A DNA stretch of 7,012 nt. Origin: Rickettsiales bacterium. Lineage in GTDB: Bacteria > Pseudomonadota > Alphaproteobacteria > Rickettsiales > UBA3002. The DNA lies in the NCBI GenBank assembly GCA_002725445.1, contig PBPD01000119.1:1-7012 (forward strand), written 5' to 3'. The notes below the pieces were generated by a model that made no database searches, had not been told where the DNA came from, and worked only from the letters and a program-made list of their open reading frames with translations. The position numbers were made by a program, and so were the translations under genes. Of this stretch, positions 1-5,207 are shown piece after piece (position 1 is the first letter of the stretch; every line of letters begins with the position of its first letter).

Positions 1-261
1 AGGAGTTAAATTCCATGCATCTTTTGCAAACTCATTTTTATAATGAATGGATGAAAGAGTTCTAATTCTAAGTTGAAGTTTAAGTTTAAAATCATAGAAA
101 AGGAAATGTGAATGATTATTATATTTTAATTCTAAAATTTTTGGTGATCTTATATCTGTATGGAAACAAAGGGTTAAGGAGTGAGGATCATATTTACGAA
201 GAACGACTACTCGAGAGCTTATAAAACTTTTTTCATTGTATGTAGAATGTATTAGAATGCG
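1..261 (-). pseudogene. Truncated pyridoxamine-5'-phosphate-oxidase-like FMN-binding protein (N-terminus missing, C-terminus beyond window)
   Basis: The - strand is open for 87 codons from just after a TAG at 264-262 to the window edge, in a frame with no ATG, GTG or TTG codon. The translation contains RVVVLRKYDPHSLTLCFHTD, then DIRSPKILEL, LFYDFKLKLQLRIR and, at the edge, FAKDAW. This order (RTVVLR, then FHTD-RSPK-EL, then YD-K-QLR, then DAAW) is what I know from the pyridoxamine-phosphate-oxidase-like flavin-binding family (Alr4036/Pyridox_oxase_2 type), where these strands line the FMN and phosphate site. The recognisable part begins near the YNEKSF stretch, so about 30-40 N-terminal residues and the start are absent. 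Base composition is 27.5% GC over 1-240, far below the rest of the window. The frame follows the pentapeptide gene in phase, behind two TAG stops. I infer a decayed or recombined fragment, or a junction between sequences of different origin. The family call is by eye and unverified. Confidence 0.6.
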
Positions 262-274
262 CTAGAGGCGCTAG
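259..274. repeat. Short direct repeat GCGCTAG at the composition boundary
   Basis: GCGCTAG occurs at 259-265 and again at 268-274, separated by AG. The same stretch also contains the inverted pair GCTAG (261-265) and CTAGC (271-275). It supplies both TAG stops on the - strand and lies exactly where AT-rich sequence changes to GC-rich sequence. It could be a scar of recombination, but a 7-bp repeat can also arise by chance. Confidence 0.5.
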
Positions 275-1146
275 CCGCGCCCCTTTGGGTCGGTGCTGCG
301 CTGACGGGTGCGAAATGCCCATGGGGCGGCGGTGACATCGCCACGCTCGATCGCATCGCGCACCTGATCGCGGCTGGGAATGGGCGGCGGCGGGGTGTGT
401 TCATCCGTTTCGCTGAGCTGTGTGTCGGGCGCAATATGAATCTGCCCGCGGGCGGCAAGCTCGGCCTGCATGTCGGCAGGCAGGATGCATTGATTGAATA
501 GCGCCTGGGTGAAGTCGGCCTCGCGCCAGTGGGTGCAATGGGTGAAATCAACATAGTTGAAACGTGCCCGTGTGAAATTAGCGCCTTGCAGATTGACCTC
601 GCGCAGGCTGCAACGTGTGAATTGTGCATGTTGGAAATGCGCGCTGGAGAAGTTGGCGCGGTCAAATAAGCCGCGGTAGAAACGGCTGTTCTCCCAGTTG
701 CTGAGGGCGAAGTCGCTGCCTTCGAGATAGAGGTAATCGCCGAGCAGGTCGGGCGCTTGCGCACCGACAAACAGGCTGTCACGCAGGTTGGCTTTTTTGA
801 GGTAAAGCTGTGGCAGGCGCGCGCCAGTGAAATTGGAATCGCTCATGCCGAGATCGGCGTAGCCGCTGTGTGCAGGCAGGGTTTGGCCGCGCATGTCGCT
901 ATGTTGTAGCTGCGCCGGGTGAAAGCTTTTATAGGCGCGTGGATCGCCCGCATTAAGGTGGTGAAGTTCGGGCTGGTTGGTGAATAAATTGCCGCGATTG
1001 AGCAGCTCGACAGGGGGCTGAAGATGGCCGCGATCGTCGTGGAGGGCGGCCTGAAACACTGGCGCATTCCATGTGGCCGGCGCGATATGTGCCATGCGTG
1101 CGCGTAGCGCCGCTGGCGATGGTGGATCGGTTGGATCGTGAGCCAT
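271..1146 (-). CDS. Pentapeptide-repeat protein
   Basis: This encodes 291 residues from the ATG at 1146. An upstream in-frame start at 1221 would add 25 residues and run through the intergenic gap, so I prefer 1146, although its ribosome site (GGGAAA about 7 bases upstream) is weak. Residues about 97-217 show the five-residue periodicity of pentapeptide repeats, A(D/N)(F/L)xx: examples are SNFTGA, ANLRDS, SDFALS, ANFSSA, AQFTRC, VNLQGA, ANFTRA, VDFTHC and ADFTQA. Such repeats fold as a right-handed quadrilateral beta helix; some members mimic DNA and bind gyrase, but most have no known role. The first 95 residues are proline- and histidine-rich without repeats. The last 75 residues are charged, with a TPPPP stretch and a short helix-like RDQVRDAIERGD segment. 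No signal peptide or membrane segment is visible. It is divergent from the prohead protease gene. Function cannot be assigned; the family call is firm. Confidence 0.85.
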   Translation of the reverse strand: MAHDPTDPPSPAALRARMAHIAPATWNAPVFQAALHDDRGHLQPPVELLNRGNLFTNQPELHHLNAGDPRAYKSFHPAQLQHSDMRGQTLPAHSGYADLGMSDSNFTGARLPQLYLKKANLRDSLFVGAQAPDLLGDYLYLEGSDFALSNWENSRFYRGLFDRANFSSAHFQHAQFTRCSLREVNLQGANFTRARFNYVDFTHCTHWREADFTQALFNQCILPADMQAELAARGQIHIAPDTQLSETDEHTPPPPIPSRDQVRDAIERGDVTAAPWAFRTRQRSTDPKGRG

Positions 1147-1193
1147 AATATAGTTTCCCGTGTGCGTAGCCAGATGTAGCAAAACTGACTGAA

Positions 1194-1221
1194 TTGGCAA
1201 GAGAGGCCAGGGATTTATCAC
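1194..1221 (+). promoter_or_regulatory. Candidate sigma70-type promoter of the prohead protease gene
   Basis: TTGGCA at 1194-1199 (5 of 6 to TTGACA) and TATCAC at 1216-1221 (4 of 6 to TATAAT) are separated by 16 bases. Transcription would start near 1228, giving a leader of about 25 bases that contains the AGGATAGG ribosome site. It lies in the 107-bp gap between divergent genes and is the best pair I found there. The call rests on consensus match only. Confidence 0.35.
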
Positions 1222-1253
1222 CGAATTGTCACAAAACAGAAGAGGATAGGGCG

Positions 1254-1871
1254 ATGCTGAAAGAGCGGAAGGTGAGTAAGAGTATGTATCAGCAAAAGCA
1301 GTTGGATGTGTATTGGCAGCTGAAACAGCTGGATGAAGACGGGCGGTTTGCCGGCTATGCCAGCGTGTTTGATGTGGTGGATAGCCAGCGCGATGTGATG
1401 GAAAAAGGCGCGTTTGCGAGTGCCGTGGCCAAAGGTGCCGAGCAGGTGAAATTGCTGTGGCAGCATAATATGGCCGAACCGGTGGGGATGATTCGCCGCC
1501 TGTTTGAAGATGCGCGCGGCCTGTATGTGGAAGGGCAGCTGCTGATGGAAGTGGCGCGGGCGCGTGAAGCCTATAGTCTGCTGAAAGAAGGCGTGGTGAA
1601 GGGGTTGAGCATTGGCTATTCGCCGACGCGTTATAGTTATGACCCCGATAGCGGCGTGCGCTATTTGAAAGCGGTGGAATTGTGGGAGGTGAGTCTGGTG
1701 ACGTTTCCCGCCAATGAAGCGGCGCAGATTAGCGTGGTGAAGGGCCGAGATGCACAGCCAGCTTGCAGCCATACGGAAGAGGCGGACTGGCAAAGCGAGC
1801 TGCAACGCGGCGCTGTGATGGAGCTGGCCACCGCGCTGGATAAAGCTATGATGCAATTGCGCGCGGGCTAA
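1254..1871 (+). CDS. HK97-family prohead protease (GTA g4-like)
   Basis: This is the serine protease that cleaves the N-terminal scaffolding (delta) domain from the major capsid protein inside the assembling prohead and then leaves or digests itself. It has 205 residues from the ATG at 1254, which has AGGATAGG ending 3 bases upstream; a TTG at 1194 and an ATG at 1284 (GGAAGGTGAG upstream) are alternatives. Family blocks appear in order: GYASVFDVVDSQRDVMEKGAF (34-54, first 20 positions especially typical), VKLLWQHNMAEPVGMI (65-80), KEGVVKGLSIGYSP (111-124) and WEVSLVTFPANEAA (144-157). By family knowledge H71 and S119 are the likely catalytic His and Ser, with E145 a candidate third member. 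The tail after residue 165 is variable. The target capsid gene lies downstream but beyond an antisense gene, and the portal gene that normally precedes the protease is absent. Confidence 0.93.
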   Translation: MLKERKVSKSMYQQKQLDVYWQLKQLDEDGRFAGYASVFDVVDSQRDVMEKGAFASAVAKGAEQVKLLWQHNMAEPVGMIRRLFEDARGLYVEGQLLMEVARAREAYSLLKEGVVKGLSIGYSPTRYSYDPDSGVRYLKAVELWEVSLVTFPANEAAQISVVKGRDAQPACSHTEEADWQSELQRGAVMELATALDKAMMQLRAG

Positions 1872-1886
1872 TGATTAGCGCACACG

Positions 1887-1918
1887 CGCATGCATGCGGT
1901 TAGGGAATGAGGGAATGA
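1887..1918. repeat. 12-bp perfect palindrome followed by a tandem 8-bp repeat
   Basis: CGCATGCATGCG at 1887-1898 is its own reverse complement. GGGAATGA is repeated in tandem at 1903-1910 and 1911-1918. Both lie in the 51-bp gap between the convergent ends of the protease gene and the - strand gene. No T-tract follows on either strand, so it does not look like a standard intrinsic terminator. Confidence 0.6.
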
Positions 1919-1922
1919 TTGC

Positions 1923-2381
1923 TTAGCTGGCCTGTGCGAGCGATGCAATGGCAGCATTGCGCACGCTTTTGTGATCCTCGATGAGAGGGCGTGCCACCTG
2001 ACGACCCGGCTGTGCGGGCAGTTTGGCTTGTTCCTGCTGCTGTGTTTTTAGCATATTTTCCAGCGCCATAGTGCGTAAGTATACACCGTTGGTGGCTTTG
2101 GACATATGCTCTTGCGCGCGGCGATGATGCTCCTCGGACACGGCGATGATGTCCTGAAACAGATGCAGCATCTGCTTGTCGCTCAGACCACGTGATTTAG
2201 GGTCCATTGCAGCGTCGAGCGCGGCGTTCATGATGGTGTCGTACCATTGTGTGTCCGTGGTGGGGAATGATACGCCGTGGAGATTGTAGAAAGCACGATT
2301 GACCAGATGGGTCACATGTTCCTTCAAATCGCGGAAGTCAGCGTCCGACAGATAGCGGAAACGCGGTGGGGGTAGATCCAT
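1923..2381 (-). CDS. Unrecognised 152-residue helical protein, antisense to the phage cluster
   Basis: I do not recognise this protein. From the ATG at 2381 it has 152 residues. An AAAGAGGT ribosome site at about 2392-2399 sits 11 bases upstream of it; a GTG at 2387 is nearer (5 bases), and a GTG at 2393 overlaps the site. The sequence is polar and reads as mostly helical, with few glycines. It begins with a proline-rich MDLPPPRFRYLSDADFRDLK stretch, has a Trp-containing segment (TQWYDTIMNAALDAAM), a His/Glu-rich helix (SEEHHRRAQEHM) and a Gln-rich linker (KTQQQEQAKLPAQPG), and ends in an Ala-rich helix. No membrane segment, signal peptide or known motif is seen. It is transcribed against the phage genes, between protease and capsid, and shares its upstream gap with the capsid gene. 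It may be a regulator or an unrelated inserted host gene; nothing in the sequence decides this. Confidence 0.75.
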   Translation of the reverse strand: MDLPPPRFRYLSDADFRDLKEHVTHLVNRAFYNLHGVSFPTTDTQWYDTIMNAALDAAMDPKSRGLSDKQMLHLFQDIIAVSEEHHRRAQEHMSKATNGVYLRTMALENMLKTQQQEQAKLPAQPGRQVARPLIEDHKSVRNAAIASLAQAS

Positions 2382-2407
2382 TTGCACTTGCACCTCTTTA
2401 AGTCATA

Positions 2408-2424
2408 CCGCTTTTGAGAAGCGG
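2408..2424. promoter_or_regulatory. Hairpin in the leader of the - strand gene
   Basis: CCGCTT (2408-2413) and AAGCGG (2419-2424) form a perfect 6-bp stem with a TTGAG loop. On the - strand it ends about 8 bases before the AAAGAGGT ribosome site of the 152-residue gene, so it would lie in that gene's untranslated leader. No T-tract follows, which argues against a terminator. Confidence 0.4.
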
Positions 2425-2445
2425 CTTGCTTTCTCGTAAACGATG

Positions 2446-2473
2446 ATTCTAACGGTTCGTTACGCACATGCAA
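2446..2473 (-). promoter_or_regulatory. Candidate promoter of the - strand gene
   Basis: Read on the - strand, TTGCAT (2473-2468) is followed after 16 bases by TAGAAT (2451-2446), a 5-of-6 match to TATAAT. The -35 match is poor (3 of 6). A start near 2440 would give a leader of about 60 bases that includes the 2408-2424 hairpin. Confidence 0.3.
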
Positions 2474-2500
2474 TAGGTTTGTCTGGGTATCTGCTGTGCG

Positions 2501-2640
2501 TTAACGAGCATGGGTATAACATTAACGATTTGTTAACACAATCGAAAAATTTATTAACAGGGTGCAACTGTTTTAACTAATTGCTTAACCATGATTTTCC
2601 TATGGTTATCCCCAGAAAGTGCCATTTTCCTTTTTTTAAC
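2501..2640 (+). promoter_or_regulatory. Array of seven TTAAC motifs upstream of the capsid gene (CtrA-like regulatory region)
   Basis: TTAAC occurs in the same orientation at 2501, 2522, 2533, 2554, 2573, 2585 and 2636. The copy at 2585 extends to TTAACCAT, the 8-base half-site form described for CtrA in Caulobacter. Successive distances over the first six copies are 21, 11, 21, 19 and 12 bases, close to whole turns of B-DNA, so the sites would lie largely on one face. A possible core promoter inside the array is TTAACA (2554-2559), 16 bases, ACTAAT (2576-2581). The remaining gap up to 2660 contains a T-run and the GAGGT ribosome site of the capsid gene. AT-richness raises the chance rate of TTAA, so some half-sites may be incidental. 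Confidence 0.6.
2522..2537 (+). promoter_or_regulatory. Perfect CtrA-type binding box TTAA-N7-TTAAC
   Basis: The sequence TTAACGATTTGTTAAC has two TTAA half-sites separated by exactly seven bases and ends in C, which is the full consensus for the alphaproteobacterial response regulator CtrA. It lies 123 bases upstream of the capsid start. CtrA is known to be required for GTA expression in Rhodobacter capsulatus, so a direct site at a GTA-like capsid gene is plausible. Binding itself is inferred. Confidence 0.65.
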
Positions 2641-2660
2641 TCAAAAATTATGAGGTATCT

Positions 2661-3869
2661 ATGTCGATGAATGAAATCACCGAACGTGTGAACGCGTTGG
2701 GGCAGGCGTGGGAGCAGTTTAAGCAGGTGAATGACGCCCGCTTAAACGAGATTGAGCGCAAGGGTAATGCCGACCCGCTTTATCAGGAGCATTTGCAAAA
2801 AATCACCCATGCGCTGGACCATCACAAACGCCGTATGGACACGCTGGAAGTGGCTGCAAACCGCCCTGCTGTTGGCGGTGTGACCGAGGCAAAGCAGATT
2901 GCGTATGAGGGTGAGTATAAGCAGGCATTTTGCAGCTATTTGCGCAAAGGCATGGATGCTGGCCTGGAAGGGCTGCACACCAAAGCGCTGAGCGTGGGCG
3001 GTGGTAGCGGCGAAGATGGTGGCTATCTGGTGACACCGGCGATGAGCGAGCGTGTGGCGCAGATTATCAACGAAATTTCGCCCCTGCGCGAGCTGGCCAG
3101 TGTGACCACGATTTCGACCGATGCGCTGGATGTGGTGGAAGATAACGAGCTGCCTGCGGCGGCATGGGTGGGTGAGAGCGCAACGCGTAGCGATACGACG
3201 ACCGCCCAAATTGGCAAACATACGATCAGCACGTTTGAGATGTATGCCCAGCCGAAAGCAACGCAAAAGCTGATTGATGATGCGTCGATTGATATTGAGG
3301 CATGGCTGGCAGAACGTGTGGGCGAGAAATTTGCCGCACTGGAAGCTGCTGCTTTTGTGAGCGGCAATGGCACCAGCGCACCGAAAGGTATTTTGAGCTA
3401 TGCGGCGGGCACCGCCAGCGGCGAGATTGAACAGATTGATTCGGGTACGAATGGCGTGGTGAGCGCTGACGGGCTGGTGAAGCTGTATTATGCGCTGAAG
3501 GATGAGTATGCGAAAAATGCCACCTTTGTGATGAACCGTGCGAGCATTCAGGCGGTGCGTCTGCTGAAGGAAAGCACGACGGATCAGTATTTGTGGCAGC
3601 CGGGTCTGGCAAGCGGCACGCCTGATACGCTGATGGGTGTGCCTGTGCGCGCCGCAGCTGACATGCCGGTGCCTACAACCGACAGCCTGTCGGTGGCGGT
3701 AGGTGACTTTAAGCGTACGTATCAGATTGTGGACCGTACCGGCATTCGTGTGCTGCGTGATCCGTTCACCGATAAGCCGTTTGTGAAATTCTACACCACC
3801 AAGCGTGTGGGCGGCGAAGTGATTAACACCGAAGCCGTGAAACTGCTGAAACTGAGCGACGGTGCTTAA
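2661..3869 (+). CDS. HK97-fold phage major capsid protein (GTA g5-like)
   Basis: This is the shell protein of the icosahedral head. It has 402 residues from the ATG at 2661, with GAGGT 4 bases upstream; an ATG two codons later is possible. Residues 1 to about 108 form the helical, charged delta (scaffolding) domain that reads as coiled coil. The segment HTKALSVGGGSGEDGGYLVT (106-125) has the usual junction form, so cleavage after K108 is inferred. Family blocks follow: PLRELASVTTIS (141-152), AAWVGESATRSDTT (168-180), YAQPKATQKLIDDASIDIEA (195-214), FVSGNGTSAPKGIL (232-245), VMNRASIQAVRLLK (290-303), TLMGVPV (323-329), VGDFKRTYQIVDRTGIRVLR (347-366) and FVKFYTTKRVGGEVINTEAV (374-393). Length is usual for the family. 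It sits alone between a CtrA-like upstream region and a strong terminator, so it can be expressed separately from the other head genes. Confidence 0.96.
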   Translation: MSMNEITERVNALGQAWEQFKQVNDARLNEIERKGNADPLYQEHLQKITHALDHHKRRMDTLEVAANRPAVGGVTEAKQIAYEGEYKQAFCSYLRKGMDAGLEGLHTKALSVGGGSGEDGGYLVTPAMSERVAQIINEISPLRELASVTTISTDALDVVEDNELPAAAWVGESATRSDTTTAQIGKHTISTFEMYAQPKATQKLIDDASIDIEAWLAERVGEKFAALEAAAFVSGNGTSAPKGILSYAAGTASGEIEQIDSGTNGVVSADGLVKLYYALKDEYAKNATFVMNRASIQAVRLLKESTTDQYLWQPGLASGTPDTLMGVPVRAAADMPVPTTDSLSVAVGDFKRTYQIVDRTGIRVLRDPFTDKPFVKFYTTKRVGGEVINTEAVKLLKLSDGA

Positions 3870-3912
3870 AGGTTTGGCAGTGACGTGATAGCCGATTAGC
3901 CACTTGGATGAA

Positions 3913-3952
3913 CCGCGCAGACGGTGCGTTGTGCCGTTTGCGCGGATTTTTT
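3913..3952 (+). terminator. Rho-independent terminator after the capsid gene
   Basis: CCGCGCAGACGG (3913-3924) pairs with CCGTTTGCGCGG (3934-3945) as a 12-bp stem with one G-U pair and a 9-base loop. It is followed by A and a run of six T (3947-3952). It begins 43 bases after the capsid stop. This is a textbook intrinsic terminator and should separate the capsid transcript from the genes beyond. Confidence 0.9.
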
Positions 3953-3992
3953 GCCACAATCGAGGCGGAATCGCCATAAATGTGGGGTGAAT

Positions 3993-4010
3993 GCGCGCGT
4001 GCCTGCGCGC
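3993..4010. repeat. GCGCGC inverted repeat just upstream of a promoter
   Basis: GCGCGC at 3993-3998 and 4005-4010 flank a 6-base spacer (GTGCCT). The element ends 4 bases before the -35 box at 4015. No T-tract follows. It could be an operator or a secondary structure, or simply a GC-rich stretch. Confidence 0.35.
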
Positions 4011-4014
4011 TGGC

Positions 4015-4043
4015 TTGACGCGTGTTCAATGCTGAAGTACACT
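4015..4043 (+). promoter_or_regulatory. Sigma70-type promoter for the 4074-4415 gene
   Basis: TTGACG at 4015-4020 (5 of 6) and TACACT at 4038-4043 (4 of 6) are separated by the optimal 17 bases. Transcription would start near 4050 and give a short leader of about 24 bases with the GGAGAG ribosome site. It follows the capsid terminator directly, so it marks the start of a new transcription unit. Confidence 0.65.
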
Positions 4044-4073
4044 TATTTCGCATAAACTTAGCGGAGAGCTTGC

Positions 4074-4415
4074 GTGACAGAACTTTCACGTTCAGAAAAG
4101 ATACTGGCAGAAAAGACCGTATGTGTGCTGCTGGTGCGTGGTGAAAGCCCCGACGGCGAACGTATTTTTGCCTATGTGGCGGTGCGTGCTGATAAGCTGG
4201 AAGAATTTATGAAAGCCCAACAGACTGGCACGTTCTATCCTGAGGATTATGGCGTGGTGGTAGAATCGGGCGTGGGTGATCCGAGTGCAGAAGTGCGCCA
4301 GAAAATGGAAACCGAATATGGCTTCAACCATGAAGGCATGGTGGATATTCCGGGTGTGGGGCAGGTGAATACGATTACGTCGGATCTGCTGAAGGAAGCC
4401 ACCAAAGAAGAATAG
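4074..4415 (+). CDS. Unrecognised 113-residue protein
   Basis: I cannot place this protein in a family. The start is a GTG at 4074 with GGAGAG at 4063-4068, 5 bases upstream; no better start is in frame. A charged N-terminus (1-14) is followed by a beta-strand-like VCVLLVRG (16-23) and IFAYVAVRADKLEEFMKA (31-48), which looks like a strand followed by a helix. A YPEDYGVVVESGVGDPS segment (55-71) and a helix VRQKMETEYGF (74-84) come next, and the tail is acidic. It looks like a small soluble alpha/beta protein without signal or membrane segments. It does not resemble the small decoration or connector proteins I know from this position in phage clusters. It has its own promoter after the capsid terminator, and composition like its neighbours. 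It may be a host gene embedded in the cluster. Confidence 0.8.
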   Translation: MTELSRSEKILAEKTVCVLLVRGESPDGERIFAYVAVRADKLEEFMKAQQTGTFYPEDYGVVVESGVGDPSAEVRQKMETEYGFNHEGMVDIPGVGQVNTITSDLLKEATKEE

Positions 4416-4462
4416 TCTAAGCGGCTGTTTTTCAATAAATTTCACTCTATAATTTCATTGAA

Positions 4463-4482
4463 CTGTCACACAATTTTGACAG
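4463..4482. promoter_or_regulatory. Dyad CTGTCA-N8-TGACAG, possible operator overlapping a TTGACA box
   Basis: CTGTCA (4463-4468) and TGACAG (4477-4482) form a perfect inverted repeat around 8 bases, the size of a typical dimeric repressor site. Its right arm overlaps a perfect -35 hexamer TTGACA (4476-4481). The best -10 at 16 bases is GAAAAT (4498-4503), a weak match; TACACT at 4492 is only 10 bases away, too close. It lies in the 125-bp gap before the 4541 gene. The dyad is seen; its use as operator is inferred. Confidence 0.45.
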
Positions 4483-4540
4483 ACCTTTTGCTACACTGAA
4501 AATGCGAGATTTTATATGTACCGCATGAGGAGTTGAAGCA

Positions 4541-5167
4541 ATGGGTCGTAAGACCAAATTAGTCGCAAAGAATATCGGGGTTCGCGGAGCAGGCGAGCTG
4601 GCGGGTATTGGTCTGGCCTTTGGTGGCCTGGCGGTGGCTGATAATGTGCTGAAAAAGCCGTACCATGTGGTGAAGCAGTCTTTCGCGCATCATATTGTGG
4701 AACCGAATATTGAGTTCTTTGATGGTGTGGCCGATGTGATGGGCGGCGCCGAAACCAAAGAGCAAGCGAAGGAACGTAAAGCCAAGCCGGTGGGCGAACG
4801 CGCCTATGATTATGCCGACAGTGTGCTGGATTTGAGCCTGATGTGGTCGGGTGGCTGGATTGGACAAGAGCAGCTGCAAAAACGCATGCATGCAGGCTGG
4901 GAGACCGGTGTAACCAACAAAGAGAATACGGTGACAATGCTGGTGGATCGCGGTATTCAGATTGGTGGTGTGGCGGTGATGTCGAGCAGTATGATGCGGC
5001 CTGTTACCAATGCATTGCAGGGTATGTTCAAAGGCATATTCTCGAAATTTATGGATGATGAAGCAGCCCAGAAATATGCCACCTATGTGACAGTGGTGGA
5101 AGTGCCGAACACGGTAGCGTTTGGTGTCTCGGCGGCGCTTGGTGCGCGTGCTTCACTGAAGAAATAA
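4541..5167 (+). CDS. Unrecognised 208-residue protein with glycine-rich hydrophobic segments
   Basis: I do not recognise a family. It has 208 residues; GAGGAG at 4527-4532, 8 bases before the ATG, supports the start. A basic N-terminus (MGRKTKLVAK) leads into a small-residue, glycine-rich stretch (GAGELAGIGLAFGGLAVAD, 16-34). Two more hydrophobic, small-residue stretches lie at 138-152 (GIQIGGVAVMSSSMM) and 182-203 (YVTVVEVPNTVAFGVSAALG). The middle is polar with a lysine/glutamate-rich helix (ETKEQAKERKAK, 71-82) and a Trp-containing segment (LMWSGGWIG, 100-108). The hydrophobic parts could be weak membrane or membrane-associated helices; none is a clear signal peptide. It follows the 113-residue gene after 125 bp with a possible own promoter and precedes the connector gene by 40 bp. 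No known capsid or neck protein matches it. Its presence inside the head genes is unusual. Confidence 0.8.
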   Translation: MGRKTKLVAKNIGVRGAGELAGIGLAFGGLAVADNVLKKPYHVVKQSFAHHIVEPNIEFFDGVADVMGGAETKEQAKERKAKPVGERAYDYADSVLDLSLMWSGGWIGQEQLQKRMHAGWETGVTNKENTVTMLVDRGIQIGGVAVMSSSMMRPVTNALQGMFKGIFSKFMDDEAAQKYATYVTVVEVPNTVAFGVSAALGARASLKK

Positions 5168-5207
5168 CTCCTTTATCACGATTTATCTTTAACGACACAG
5201 GTGGCGT

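Noticed and set aside
61..100. Repeated AAGTTTAAGTTTAAA-like stretch in the AT-rich left end as a regulatory repeat
   Set aside because: It falls within the open - strand frame and is explained by consecutive Leu-Lys-Leu codons of the flavoprotein-like translation.
1194..1253. N-terminal extension of the prohead protease from a TTG at 1194
   Set aside because: TTG is a poor start with no ribosome site, while the ATG at 1254 has a good AGGATAGG and gives the usual family length. The hexamer TTGGCA here fits a -35 box better.
1218..1856. Open frame on the - strand opposite the prohead protease
   Set aside because: Its His- and Gln-rich translation has no motif, and the + strand frame carries all prohead protease blocks.
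2606..2614. TTATCCCCA, one mismatch from a DnaA box, near TTAAC sites and AT-rich sequence, suggesting a replication origin
   Set aside because: Only one such box is present, there is no dnaA, hemE, parA or repA gene nearby, and the gap is inside a phage gene cluster. Promoter control explains the region better.
2742..3977. Long open frame of 411 codons on the - strand opposite the capsid gene
   Set aside because: It is the antisense shadow of the well-supported capsid gene, runs through the terminator, and its translation is rich in His, Arg, Cys and Gln with no family resemblance.
4416..4440. Possible terminator after the 113-residue gene (GGCT followed by five T)
   Set aside because: The only complementary arm is AGCC about 20 bases upstream inside the coding end, giving a 4-bp stem with a large loop, too weak to call.
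5189..5193. Single TTAAC before the connector gene as a CtrA half-site
   Set aside because: A lone pentamer with no partner at 7 bases and no promoter pair beside it; not distinguishable from chance.
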